A stretch of 43,970 nucleotides of DNA from Actinomycetota bacterium. GTDB lineage: Bacteria; Actinomycetota; Actinomycetes; Streptosporangiales; Streptosporangiaceae. Numbering within the stretch: the first letter of the stretch is position 1; every line of letters begins with the position of its first letter. This document shows, piece by piece, positions 6,926 through 14,494 of this stretch. The translations under genes and the position numbers were made by a program. The DNA is taken from positions 1-43,970 of the forward strand of contig PLRW01000119.1 of NCBI GenBank assembly GCA_003164955.1. Direction: 5' to 3'. The notes beneath the pieces are model-generated. The model made no database searches. It saw only the letters and a list, made by a program, of their open reading frames with translations, and was not told the origin of the DNA.

Positions 6926-7678
6926 GTAGCCACCGTCGATCACGACCGACTGCCCCGTCAGGTAACTGGAGGCCGACGAGCAGAGCAGGACGACCAGGCC
7001 GTCGAGATCCGCAGGCTCACCTATCCGGCCGGCCGGGATCAGCCCGCGCCACTGCTCGGCAAGTTCCGGGTTCGCCTCCGTGAACTGGCGGGTCATGTCC
7101 GAGAGGATGTAGCCGGGAGCCACGGCGTTCACCCGGATCCCCAGCGGTGCCCACTCCACGGCCAGCGCTTTCGTCACCATGTCCACGCCAGCCTTGGAGG
7201 CGTGGTAGCTGACCTGGTGCTGCGGGATGTTGACCACCGTCGAGGACATCGACGAGACGTTCACGATCGCGCCGCCGTGACCGGCGTCCCGGCAGGCCCG
7301 CCCGAATGCCTGGCAGGTCAGGTACGTCCCGGTCAGGTTCACCTCGATCACCTTCGACCAGGAGGCCTTGGTGCCCTCAAGGCTGTCCTCCCAGATGGTG
7401 ATCCCGGCGGCATTGACCAGGATGGTGGGCGAGCCCAGCTCCCGGCTGACCTCGGCGAAGGCCGTAGCCAGGGCGTCCTCGCTGGTCACGTCCACGCTGA
7501 GCCCAAGGGTCGGCACCCCGGCCGCGGCCAGGGCCTTGGCACTGTCCGTGACGTCGGCCAGCACGTCCAGCAGCGCGACGTGGACGCCGAGCCGAGCCAG
7601 GGCGCCGGCCATCGAGAAACCGAGACCCCTGGCCCCACCGGTGACCACCGCGACCTGGCCGTTGAGATCCTCAAGCAT
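6914..7678 (-). CDS. SDR family oxidoreductase (gluconate/glucose dehydrogenase-like)
   Basis: A 254-residue classical SDR with TGGARGLG at 13-20, 'NAAG' at 89-92, catalytic Ser near 142 in 'VNVSSMSS', and Tyr158/Lys162 in 'SYHASKAG'. 'LLDVLADV' after beta-2 has an Asp, which favours NAD(H). The closing 'SYLTGQSVVIDGGYSAI' is typical of sugar and polyol SDRs such as gluconate 5-dehydrogenase, but the substrate is not resolved. The start ATG 7678 has AGGGGG about 8 nt upstream. A copy of the 27-bp box ends 31 bp upstream of the start, in the same orientation as the gene, so it is probably in the DeoR regulon. Confidence 0.92.
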   Translation of the reverse strand: MLEDLNGQVAVVTGGARGLGFSMAGALARLGVHVALLDVLADVTDSAKALAAAGVPTLGLSVDVTSEDALATAFAEVSRELGSPTILVNAAGITIWEDSLEGTKASWSKVIEVNLTGTYLTCQAFGRACRDAGHGGAIVNVSSMSSTVVNIPQHQVSYHASKAGVDMVTKALAVEWAPLGIRVNAVAPGYILSDMTRQFTEANPELAEQWRGLIPAGRIGEPADLDGLVVLLCSSASSYLTGQSVVIDGGYSAI

Positions 7679-7709
7679 GCGAGGGGCCCCCTGGAAGTAG
7701 AAATTGAAT

Positions 7710-7736
7710 GTTATATTCTGCGAGTTTCACACAATC
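7710..7736 (-). promoter_or_regulatory. Predicted DeoR operator, copy 2
   Basis: On the minus strand this 27-bp box starts GATTGTGTGAAA and ends AATATAAC. It matches the box at 5959-5985 at 20 of 27 positions. It lies 32-58 bp upstream of the SDR start, a position that suits promoter occlusion. Confidence 0.6.
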
Positions 7737-7841
7737 ATGGCAACCAAAGCTAGGGATGGCGAAGTCCGTCAACCGCTGCGAGTGAACTTCGGCGGCGGTC
7801 CTCATGATCGTCAGGCAGCGATCATGTTGCCCTGGCCGGCG

Positions 7842-10007
7842 TCAGGATCTCGTGAGGATGACGAGTTGCTGGGTCGCGCGGGTCATCGCCACATAGCGGT
7901 CGACCGCTCCTTCGATACCGGTGCCGAACGCCTCCGGGTCGATGAGGACGACCAGGTCGAACTCGAGCCCCTTCGCCAGCTCCGGGGTCAGCGACCGGAC
8001 GCGGGACGTGCCACGGAACGTGGGATCGCCGATGACGCAGGCGATCCCGTCGGCATGCACGGCGAGCCAGGCGTCGAGGATCGGGCCCAGATCCGAGGCA
8101 GATCCGTGCACGACGGGGACGCCGCTGCTGCGGATGGAGGCCGGCACGTTGGCGTCCGGGAGCACGGCCCGGATGACCGGCTCGGCTTCCGCCATGACCT
8201 CTTCCGGCGTCCGGTAGTTGATGCTCAGGGTGGCCAGGCTGATCCGGTCGAGCCCGATCCGCCCGAGCCGTTCCGGCCACGACTCCGTGAACCCGTGCCG
8301 GGCCTGGGCGCGGTCCCCGACGATGGTGAAGCTCCGGGGCGGGCAGCGCAGCAGCAGCATCTGCCACTCCGCGTCGGTCAGTTCCTGCGCCTCGTCCACG
8401 ACGATGTGCGCGAACGGGCCGGCGAGCAGGTCCGGGTCGGTGCCGGGCAGCGCGGCCTCGTCGACCAGGGCGCCCTGCAGGTCATGGCCGCGCAGCATCG
8501 ACATCACGAACATCTCGGAGTCGTCGGCCTCGATCAGGTTGTCGACGACCCGGGCCATCTGCTCGCGTTCGGCGGCGACCGCCGCGTCACGCCGGCGCTT
8601 ACGTCGTGACGCCTCCGGGTCGCCGAGCCGCTGCCGTGCCGCGTCCAGGAGCGGCAGGTCGGACACGGTCCAGGCCCGGGCGTCCGCGCGCTGCAGCTTC
8701 TGGACGTCATCGGGGCTGAGCCACGGCGCGCACATCCGCAGGTAGGCGGGTACCGACCACAGGTCTCCGACCAGGTCAGCCGCTTCGAGCAGCGGCCACG
8801 CGCGACTGACGGTCCTGACCAGATCTTCGTTCTGCAGCAGCGACTTGCGGAGCAGGTCAGCCGGGGCGTCACCGTCGTATTTGTCCATCAGGATCGCGAC
8901 TAGCTCCGCCCAGATCTCCTCGCGCGCCTCGTTGTGCGCGGTACCGGGTGCTGGTGCGTCGAACGCCTCGGCCCAGTCGTCGGCGCTCAGCCAGATGCCG
9001 GACCAGGGGGTCTCGACCGTCATCCCCTGGGCGGGCGGATGCTCGTAGAACCGGACGGCCGGCTCGATCGACTTCACCAGGTCCGCGGACGACTTCAGGC
9101 GGGCCACCGCCGGGTCGGCCTCGATCGCGGCCGCGGCTCCCTCGGGGACGAGGTCCCGCAGGGTGCAGGTCTGCACGCCCTCCTCTCCCAGGCTGGGGAG
9201 GACGTCGGAGACGTAGGCCAGGTAGGGCTGGTGCGGGCCGACAAACAGCACGCCGCCCCGGCGGTGCCCGAGTCGGGGGTCGGAGTACAGGAGGTAGGCG
9301 GAACGGTGCAGCGCGACGACGGTCTTGCCCGTCCCCGGGCCGCCGTCGACGACGAGAGCGCCGCGGGATCCGGCGCGGATGATGGCGTCCTGGTCGGCCT
9401 GGATGGTGCCGAGCACGTCTCGCATCCGGGGCGACCGGCTGCTGCCCAGGCTGGCGATGAAGGCGGACTGGTCGTCGAGCGCGGCGTGCCCTTCCAGCCC
9501 GTCCGCGGTGAACACCTCGTCCCAGTAGTCGCTGACCCGGCCGCGGGTCCAGCGATACCTGCGGCGGCTGGCCAGACCCATCGGGTTGGCGTGGGTCGCT
9601 CCGAAGAACGGCTCAGCCGCGGGGGAACGCCAGTCGAGCAGCAGCCGGCGGCCCGCGCTGTCGCTGAGGCCAAGCCGTCCGACGTACACGGGCTCGGGAT
9701 TGTCTGCGCTGACGATGCGCCCGAGGCACAGGTCGAGACCGAAGCGGCGCAGGACGCGCAGCCGAGCGGCCAGCCGGTGGATCTCCATGTCCCGGTCCAT
9801 CGCCTCCTGGCCGATGCCGCCGGGCGCCTTGCGCTCGGCTTCGAGGCGGCCGGACAGGTCGGCGACCGACTGCTCGAGGCTCTCCGCGATGGCCGCGAAG
9901 TGCTGCTCGTCGCCGGCGATCAGCGCCGGGTCGGCCTTGGCGGAGAGGCGCCCGGGAAGGTCGAACGCGCCCCCGCGCGAGTCATACGTCGGCAACAGCA
10001 CACGCAC
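7842..10007 (-). CDS. helR: HelR-like RNA polymerase-recycling ATPase (HelD/UvrD-Rep superfamily)
   Basis: A 721-residue helicase-like protein. The GTG start at 10007 has GGGAG 7 nt upstream. Residues 17-110 form the N-terminal coiled arm ('DLPGRLSAKADPALIAGDEQ' in part) typical of HelD proteins, which enters the RNA polymerase channels. Motifs follow: Walker A 'GGPGTGKT' at 222-229, Walker B 'VVDEAQELT', motif III-like 'VGDRAQARHGF', 'INYRT', and motif VI 'YVAMTRATQQL' near the C-terminus. HelR proteins of actinomycetes displace rifamycins from RNA polymerase. The upstream rifamycin-associated element at 10066-10084 supports HelR rather than generic HelD. It appears to be a single-gene unit. 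Whether it gives resistance in this strain is inference. Confidence 0.88.
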   Translation of the reverse strand: MRVLLPTYDSRGGAFDLPGRLSAKADPALIAGDEQHFAAIAESLEQSVADLSGRLEAERKAPGGIGQEAMDRDMEIHRLAARLRVLRRFGLDLCLGRIVSADNPEPVYVGRLGLSDSAGRRLLLDWRSPAAEPFFGATHANPMGLASRRRYRWTRGRVSDYWDEVFTADGLEGHAALDDQSAFIASLGSSRSPRMRDVLGTIQADQDAIIRAGSRGALVVDGGPGTGKTVVALHRSAYLLYSDPRLGHRRGGVLFVGPHQPYLAYVSDVLPSLGEEGVQTCTLRDLVPEGAAAAIEADPAVARLKSSADLVKSIEPAVRFYEHPPAQGMTVETPWSGIWLSADDWAEAFDAPAPGTAHNEAREEIWAELVAILMDKYDGDAPADLLRKSLLQNEDLVRTVSRAWPLLEAADLVGDLWSVPAYLRMCAPWLSPDDVQKLQRADARAWTVSDLPLLDAARQRLGDPEASRRKRRRDAAVAAEREQMARVVDNLIEADDSEMFVMSMLRGHDLQGALVDEAALPGTDPDLLAGPFAHIVVDEAQELTDAEWQMLLLRCPPRSFTIVGDRAQARHGFTESWPERLGRIGLDRISLATLSINYRTPEEVMAEAEPVIRAVLPDANVPASIRSSGVPVVHGSASDLGPILDAWLAVHADGIACVIGDPTFRGTSRVRSLTPELAKGLEFDLVVLIDPEAFGTGIEGAVDRYVAMTRATQQLVILTRS

Positions 10008-10065
10008 TTCGCGACTCCCATTTCCGCAGATTCTGGCCCCGGCCGACGATTATGCGGCATGACCG

Positions 10066-10084
10066 GGGTCTTGCGGCAAGCCCC
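10066..10084 (-). promoter_or_regulatory. Rifamycin-associated element (RAE)
   Basis: GGGTCTTGCGGCAAGCCCC on the plus strand lies 58 bp upstream of the helR-like start. From memory, the RAE consensus is GGGGCTTGCGGCAAGGCCC; 17 of 19 positions agree. It is an inverted repeat around a central G (CTTGC/GCAAG core). RAEs mark rifamycin-inducible genes in actinomycetes. Confidence 0.8.
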
Positions 10085-10189
10085 CCTGTGGGCTATACGT
10101 TGAAAGTGGAGGGGAGTGCGTACTCTTCCCCGGATCGTCCGCTGTGGACGCCGAGAAGTTCCTCACCCGCGCTCCTCACCGCGCCTCGG

Positions 10190-10705
10190 TCAGCGAGGCG
10201 TCAAACGGATGGCCCGGGCGCCGGCCGCCCAGGCCAGGCGCAGGTCGGCGGGGTCCGGGGTGCCGGCCGGGTCGAAGCCGATCTTGTTGAATTTAGCGAA
10301 GCTACGGTTGTCGCGCGCCATGACAGCGTAGAGCCCGACCACGCCGGCCTCGTCGGTGCGGACTTGAACCTCGGCCGGTCGCCGTTTGCCCTTGAGCCGG
10401 ATATCCACCGGCTCGCCGGTGCGCAGGTTGCGTCCCCACGCAAACGGCGTACCGATCACCAGGCTCCCGTCGTGCCGGGTGCAGGCGACCGGGATGGTGT
10501 AGTGCCGCCCGGACGTGCGGCCCACCACGTACACCGTGATCAGCCGGTTGCCCGCGAGGCGGCACAGCAGCGGGGTCCGCAGCAGGCCCCGCACGATCCG
10601 GTTCGTTAGCCCTTGCCAGGCCAGAAGGTGCGCCCTGGTACCCGGAGCCGGCTGTCCGGCCGCATCCGGCGGGCCCGTCGTCGGGCTGGTCATCCGTGCG
10701 TGCAT
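10190..10705 (-). CDS. Deazaflavin-dependent nitroreductase-fold protein (PF04075)
   Basis: A 171-residue split beta-barrel protein of the DDN-like nitroreductase/quinone reductase family. Family text is clear: 'NRLITVYVVGRTSGRHYTIPV' (split), 'TPFAWGRNLRTGEPVDIRLKG' (split), 'YAVMARDNRSFAKFNKIGFDP' (split). Members use F420, but cofactor residues cannot be verified here. Two nearby ATGs (10705 and 10693) are possible starts. It is divergent from an ECF41-type sigma factor with a 89-bp gap. A bipartite ECF41-like promoter on the minus strand (10761-10787) faces it, so it is probably the sigma factor's target. Confidence 0.85.
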   Translation of the reverse strand: MHARMTSPTTGPPDAAGQPAPGTRAHLLAWQGLTNRIVRGLLRTPLLCRLAGNRLITVYVVGRTSGRHYTIPVACTRHDGSLVIGTPFAWGRNLRTGEPVDIRLKGKRRPAEVQVRTDEAGVVGLYAVMARDNRSFAKFNKIGFDPAGTPDPADLRLAWAAGARAIRLTPR

Positions 10706-10725
10706 GATCTGTGCTCCTCTGGGTC

Positions 10726-10752
10726 TGTTACCTCAACCAGGTTCGGTTCGTC
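10726..10752 (+). promoter_or_regulatory. ECF41-like promoter towards the sigma factor gene
   Basis: TGTTACC at 10726-10732, a 16-nt spacer, and CGTC at 10749-10752. The ECF41 consensus known to me is TGTCACA with CGTC, so this has mismatches in the -35. It would start transcription about 35 bp before the sigma factor's GTG and supports autoregulation. Confidence 0.5.
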
Positions 10753-10760
10753 ACTGACAT

Positions 10761-10787
10761 GACGGCTGGCGCCAGTGAAAGGTGACA
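10761..10787 (-). promoter_or_regulatory. ECF41-like promoter towards the oxidoreductase gene
   Basis: On the minus strand TGTCACC (10787-10781), exactly 16 nt, then CGTC (10764-10761). This is a close match to the ECF41 bipartite motif and reads into the gene at 10190-10705. A second TGTCACC (10800-10794) was created by a 13-bp tandem duplication but has the wrong spacing. Confidence 0.65.
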
Positions 10788-10803
10788 GTGAAAGGTGACA
10801 GTG
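10773..10803. repeat. 13-bp tandem repeat over the sigma factor start
   Basis: CAGTGAAAGGTGA at 10773-10785 and 10786-10798, followed by CAGTG. It duplicates potential GTG starts and the minus-strand -35 element. Because 13 is not a multiple of 3 the copies are in different frames. Confidence 0.75.
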
Positions 10804-11685
10804 GACGAGAGCGAGTGGCTGGCCCGCAGCTTCGAGGCGCACCGCGCCCATCTGCGGGCGGTGGCCTACCGGATGCTCGGCTCGCTGGCCGACGCCGACG
10901 ACGCCGTGCAGGAGACGTGGCTGCGGATGGCCCGATCGGACACAAGCGGCGTGCAGAACCTGCGCGGGTGGCTGACGACGGTCGCGGCCCGGGTCTGCCT
11001 GGACATGCTGCGCGCCCGGGCGGCGCGCCGCGAGGACCCGCTCAGCGTCCACGTGCCGGACCCGATCCTCGGCCCCGCCGCCGGCCCGGGGCCCGAAGAG
11101 GAAGCCTTGCTGGCCGACTCGGTCGGGCTCGCACTGCTCGTGGTGCTCGACATCCTCTCCCCCGGCGAGCGGCTGGCGTTCGTGCTGCATGACGTCTTCG
11201 CGGTGCCGTTCGAGGAGATCGCGCGAATCCTGGACCGTTCACCGGATGCGGCCAAGCAGCTGGCTAGCCGGGCCCGCCGGCGGCTGGGCGGCACCGTGCG
11301 CCCTCCGGACGCCGACCACACCCGCCAGCGGGAGATCGTCGATGCCTTCCTGACGGCGGCGCGCGGGGGGGACTTCGGCGCCCTGCTCGCCCTGCTCGAC
11401 CCCGATGTGGTGCTGCGCGCCGACGCCGGTGCCGGGCCGATGGGCCCGTCCCGGCTGGTGCACGGCTCGCGGGCGGTGGCCGGGCAGGTGCTGGGCTTCG
11501 CCCGGTTCGCGCGGTTCGCACGGCCGGTGCTGGTCAACGGCGCGCCGGGGCTCATCGCGGCCCCGGACGGACAGCCGACATCGGTGCTGGGCGTGACGAT
11601 CCGGGGCGGCAAGATCGTCGAGATCGACGTCCTCGCCGACCCCGAGCGCCTCCGCCAGCTGGATCTGACCGTCCTGGACGGCTGA
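10795..11685 (+). CDS. sigJ: ECF41-group RNA polymerase sigma factor (SigJ-like)
   Basis: A 296-residue sigma factor. Region 2 covers about 10-80 ('AYRMLGSLADADDAVQETWL', RNA polymerase and -10 contacts). Region 4 covers about 115-165 ('LSPGERLAFVLHDVFAVPF', 'SPDAAKQLASRARRRL'). A fused SnoaL-like domain follows (about 175-290). It includes 'NGAPGLI', matching the NGxxGL signature seen in ECF41 factors, whose tail modulates activity. Starts at GTG 10795 or 10801 are both possible because of the tandem repeat. It is divergent from an oxidoreductase-fold gene, as ECF41 genes usually are. Face-to-face ECF41-like promoters fill the gap. Confidence 0.88.
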   Translation: MTVDESEWLARSFEAHRAHLRAVAYRMLGSLADADDAVQETWLRMARSDTSGVQNLRGWLTTVAARVCLDMLRARAARREDPLSVHVPDPILGPAAGPGPEEEALLADSVGLALLVVLDILSPGERLAFVLHDVFAVPFEEIARILDRSPDAAKQLASRARRRLGGTVRPPDADHTRQREIVDAFLTAARGGDFGALLALLDPDVVLRADAGAGPMGPSRLVHGSRAVAGQVLGFARFARFARPVLVNGAPGLIAAPDGQPTSVLGVTIRGGKIVEIDVLADPERLRQLDLTVLDG

Positions 11686-11731
11686 TCTCACCCGCCGGCC
11701 CGCGCGTGCCAACTATATTGAGGCGGTCATC

Positions 11732-12697
11732 ATGAAAGCTGCCGTTGTTTCCTCGTTCGGCTCCGCTCCCCGCTACGAGGAGTTCCCCTCCCCCGCCGCG
11801 GCTGCTGATGACGAGATGATCATCGACGTGATCGCGGCCGGGCTGCACCCGCGGGTGCGGTCACAGGCCGACGGGTCGCACTACACCAGCACCGGCGAAC
11901 TGCCGCTCGTGCCCGGCATCGACGGCGTCGGGCGCGGCCGGGACGGGCTGCTGCGCTACTTCATCCTCCCGGACACGCGCATGGGCACGATGGCCGAGCA
12001 GACCGTGATCGACGCCCGCCGCAGCATCGTGCTGCCCGCCGGCAGCGACCCGATCGCGGTCGCCGCCGCCATGAACCCGGCCATGTCCTCCTGGGTCGCG
12101 CTGCGCCAGCGGGTGCACTTCGAGGCCGGGCAGAACGTCCTCGTCCTCGGGGCCACCGGCAGCGCCGGCCAGATGGCCGTCCAGGTCGCGAAACTGTTCG
12201 GCGCAGGCCAGATCATCGCCGCGGGGCGCACCGCCGGCCGGCTCGCTGGCCTGCCCGCACTCGGCGCCACCGGCACCGTGCTGCTCGACGGGGACGCCGG
12301 CGGGGCCGCCCGGCGGCTCGGCCAGTCCGCCAGCGATGCCGACGTGGTGATCGACTACCTCTGGGGCCAGCCCGCCGCCGCCGCGATGGCGGCCGTCGTC
12401 ACCGACCGCGCCGATCGCGGCAAGCCGCTCACCTGGATCCAGATCGGCTCCGTCGCCGGGGCCACCGCGCCGATCCCGTCAGCCGCGCTCCGCGCCGCCC
12501 GCCTCCAGATCGTCGGCAGCGGGCAAGGCTCCGTCAGCAGCCGCGAAATCCTCGCCGAACTGCCCGCGCTCGCCCGGGAGATCACCGCCGGAACCTTCCA
12601 CGTCGACGCGCGGCCCACGCCGCTCGCCGACGTCGAGCAAGTCTGGGCCGACGCCGCCCGCACGGCACAGCGCATCGTTCTCACCCCCCGGATCTGA
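11732..12697 (+). CDS. MDR-superfamily zinc-type alcohol dehydrogenase-like (quinone oxidoreductase) protein
   Basis: A 321-residue medium-chain dehydrogenase/reductase. The N-terminal GroES-like domain (about 1-115) is followed by a Rossmann domain with 'VLVLGATGSAGQMAVQVAKLF' (split; the glycine motif is near 136-142) and 'IAAGRTAGRL'. Cys and His zinc ligands of true alcohol dehydrogenases are not evident, so a quinone/enone reductase type using NADPH is more likely. The segment 'GDGVGRGRDGLLRYFILPD'-like near residue 65 is typical of a subfamily annotated simply as zinc-binding alcohol dehydrogenase. It starts 46 bp after the sigma factor and may be co-transcribed. The substrate is unknown. 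Confidence 0.85.
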   Translation: MKAAVVSSFGSAPRYEEFPSPAAAADDEMIIDVIAAGLHPRVRSQADGSHYTSTGELPLVPGIDGVGRGRDGLLRYFILPDTRMGTMAEQTVIDARRSIVLPAGSDPIAVAAAMNPAMSSWVALRQRVHFEAGQNVLVLGATGSAGQMAVQVAKLFGAGQIIAAGRTAGRLAGLPALGATGTVLLDGDAGGAARRLGQSASDADVVIDYLWGQPAAAAMAAVVTDRADRGKPLTWIQIGSVAGATAPIPSAALRAARLQIVGSGQGSVSSREILAELPALAREITAGTFHVDARPTPLADVEQVWADAARTAQRIVLTPRI

Positions 12698-12723
12698 AGC
12701 CCGGCAGCCCTGAACCCGCGCGC

Positions 12724-12779
12724 TTGACGCAACCAGGTGGTTGCGATAAGTTCTATCGCAACCAGACAGTTGCTATAAG
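12724..12779 (+). promoter_or_regulatory. Promoter with ArsR-type operator
   Basis: TTGACG (12724-12729), 17 nt, TAAGTT (12747-12752) form a good -35/-10 pair. Overlapping it is a perfect 11-bp inverted repeat with 5-nt centre: arms TGGTTGCGATA (12738-12748) and TATCGCAACCA (12754-12764). Further half-sites are CAACCA (12730-12735) and TTGCTATAAG (12770-12779). The operator covers the -10, fitting repression by the ArsR protein encoded in the operon. Confidence 0.75.
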
Positions 12780-12791
12780 CGGAGGTTTCTC

Positions 12792-13229
12792 ATGCCCATC
12801 CCGGATCGCATCGAGCGCACCATCGAGCTCGCCCAGCCACCGGAGCGGGTGTGGGAGGCGCTGACCAGCGCAGCAGGACTCGGCGGCTGGTTCGGCAACC
12901 GCGCCACCGTCGACCTGCGCCCGGGCGGCACGGCGTACGTCGAGTGGGATGGCAAGGATTCCAAGGTGGCGCTGACGATCGTCGTCGTGGAGCCGCCAAC
13001 CCGGTTCGCCTGGACGTGGGGGATCCAGGGGCTGCCCGCCTCCGATCCGCGCCGTACCTACGTCGAGTTCACCCTGGCGCCGAGCGGCGGCGGGACACGG
13101 CTGACGGTGGTGGAGTCCGGATTCGCCCAGCTACCCGACGAGCTCCTCGACACCGCCTATCACGGCAACACCGAGGGCTGGCGCAAGGAGCTGGCCGAGC
13201 TGGCCGGCTACCTTCATGCCCCGGCCTGA
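12792..13229 (+). CDS. SRPBCC domain protein (Aha1-like/START fold)
   Basis: A 145-residue ligand-binding fold. The ATG at 12792 follows GCGGAGG with good spacing. The text 'RIERTIELAQPPERVWEALT', 'GGWFGNRATVDLRPGG', 'FAWTWGI' and the final helix 'WRKELAELAGYL' is typical of Aha1-homologue (PF08327) proteins encoded next to ArsR regulators. Such proteins bind small hydrophobic ligands or have unknown roles. Its 3' end overlaps the ArsR gene by 14 bp, so the two are coupled. It is first in an operon controlled from 12724-12779. Confidence 0.9.
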   Translation: MPIPDRIERTIELAQPPERVWEALTSAAGLGGWFGNRATVDLRPGGTAYVEWDGKDSKVALTIVVVEPPTRFAWTWGIQGLPASDPRRTYVEFTLAPSGGGTRLTVVESGFAQLPDELLDTAYHGNTEGWRKELAELAGYLHAPA

Positions 13230-13671
13230 CCCGGAGAAGGTTGCGGAGGCGGTCTTCGCCGCGCTCGCCGAGCCGTCCCGGCGCGGCATCCTCAGTGCTC
13301 TCGCGGTCCGCGGCCCGGCGACGGCGACCGACCTGGCCAGCCAGCTGCCGATCACGCGGCAGGCGATCACCAAGCACCTCGAACTGCTCGCCGCCGCGGG
13401 CCTCGTCCTCGCCGAACCAGGGGAGCGCCGCCGGATCCGCTACCGCGTCAACGCGGCGCCGATGGCGATGGCCCAGTCCTACCTCGCGGCGCTGGCCCGG
13501 GACTGGGACGGCAAGCTGGCCCGGCTGCAGCGCTCGCTGGACGCCACGGAGCTGGACGCCCCGGCTCCCCCGTCCGGAGCCGCCGCCCCGGAGCCGAACA
13601 CCCCGGAGCTGAACACCCCGGCTCCCCCGTCCGGGGTCACTGCCGCGGAAATGGAGTGGAGATCGAAGTGA
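13216..13671 (+). CDS. ArsR/SmtB-family winged-helix regulator
   Basis: A 151-residue regulator starting at ATG 13216 inside the SRPBCC gene. The winged helix spans about 8-95: 'EKVAEAVFAALAEPSRRGIL', 'TATDLASQLPITRQAITKHL', 'LELLAAAGLVLAE', 'YRVNAAPM'. No metal-binding cysteine motif is visible, so it belongs to the large non-metal ArsR group paired with SRPBCC proteins. Residues from about 115 form a low-complexity Pro/Ala tail with 'APPSG' repeated, probably unstructured. Its likely operator is the inverted repeat overlapping the operon promoter. The stop overlaps the next start as GTGA. Confidence 0.92.
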   Translation: MPRPDPEKVAEAVFAALAEPSRRGILSALAVRGPATATDLASQLPITRQAITKHLELLAAAGLVLAEPGERRRIRYRVNAAPMAMAQSYLAALARDWDGKLARLQRSLDATELDAPAPPSGAAAPEPNTPELNTPAPPSGVTAAEMEWRSK

Positions 13672-14396
13672 ATTCCTCCCACGAACAGGCCCGGACAGAT
13701 CCGGCGCTGGGCTCCGGCTCCGGCGCCATGACGAGCGCCGGGACAGCCTCATCGGCCGGCGCGACGGCCGCCGGGCTGACGGCCACGCTCGGGCTCGCCG
13801 CCGCATGCTGGGTCATCGCGGTCCGGCAGATGAGCGGGATGGACATGGGCGTGGCGACCCGGCTCGGCTCGTTCGCGTTCTTCATCGCCCTGTGGGTGGC
13901 GATGATGGCCGCGATGATGCTGCCGGGCGCGGCTCCGGCCGTCTTGCGGCGCGCGCACGCCGGCGGCGGCGTGCGCGCCGTGCCGCTCTTCATCGGGGCC
14001 TACCTTGCCGTCTGGGCCCTCGTGGGCGTCGCGGTGTATGCGCTGTACCGGCCGCACGGGTCTACCGCGGCCGGCGTGGTGGTGATCGCGGCCGGGCTCT
14101 ATGAGCTCACGCCGCTCAAGCAGCACTTCCGCCGGCGCTGCCGGGAGAGCGCCGGCTCCGGATTCCGGTTCGGGCTCTGCTGCGCCGGCTCCAGCATCGG
14201 GCTGATGCTGACGCTGGTGGCGCTGAGCGTCATGAGCATCACCTGGATGTCCGTGATCGCCGCGGGAGTCCTCGCCCAGAAGCTGCTGCCCGCCAGGGCC
14301 GCCATCGATGTGCCGCTGGCGCTGGCGATCGTCGGATTTGGCGTCCTGATCATCATCGCGCCCTCGTCGGTTCCCGGGCTGACGCCGCCGATGTGA
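13668..14396 (+). CDS. DUF2182 integral membrane protein
   Basis: About 242 residues. The GTG at 13668 has GGAG 6 nt upstream and overlaps the ArsR stop; a GTG at 13656 is an alternative. After an Ala/Ser-rich N-terminus there are about six hydrophobic segments. 'GMDMGVATRLGSFAFF', 'WVAMMAAMMLPGAAP', 'LYELTPLKQHFRRRC' and 'GLCCAGSSIGLML' are the signature regions of DUF2182 (predicted metal-binding integral membrane proteins). The Met-rich 'MMAAMM' and the CC/Cys motif could bind metal, but no function is established. The ArsR context is suggestive only. Confidence 0.85.
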   Translation: MNSSHEQARTDPALGSGSGAMTSAGTASSAGATAAGLTATLGLAAACWVIAVRQMSGMDMGVATRLGSFAFFIALWVAMMAAMMLPGAAPAVLRRAHAGGGVRAVPLFIGAYLAVWALVGVAVYALYRPHGSTAAGVVVIAAGLYELTPLKQHFRRRCRESAGSGFRFGLCCAGSSIGLMLTLVALSVMSITWMSVIAAGVLAQKLLPARAAIDVPLALAIVGFGVLIIIAPSSVPGLTPPM

Positions 14397-14494
14397 GGCG
14401 TCACCGGCGGCCCGGGGCAGGCTCATTTAAGGCGCAGGCCAGGCTTTTTTTAACGGCACCACTCAGGCTCTTAAACGATCGAAGGGGAGAAACG

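Noticed and set aside
8934..10103. A 389-codon open frame on the plus strand
   Set aside because: Antisense shadow of the helR-like gene.
14424..14460. Rho-independent terminator after DUF2182 (T7 tract at 14445-14451)
   Set aside because: No convincing stem precedes the T tract; only short GGC/GCC pairs were found.
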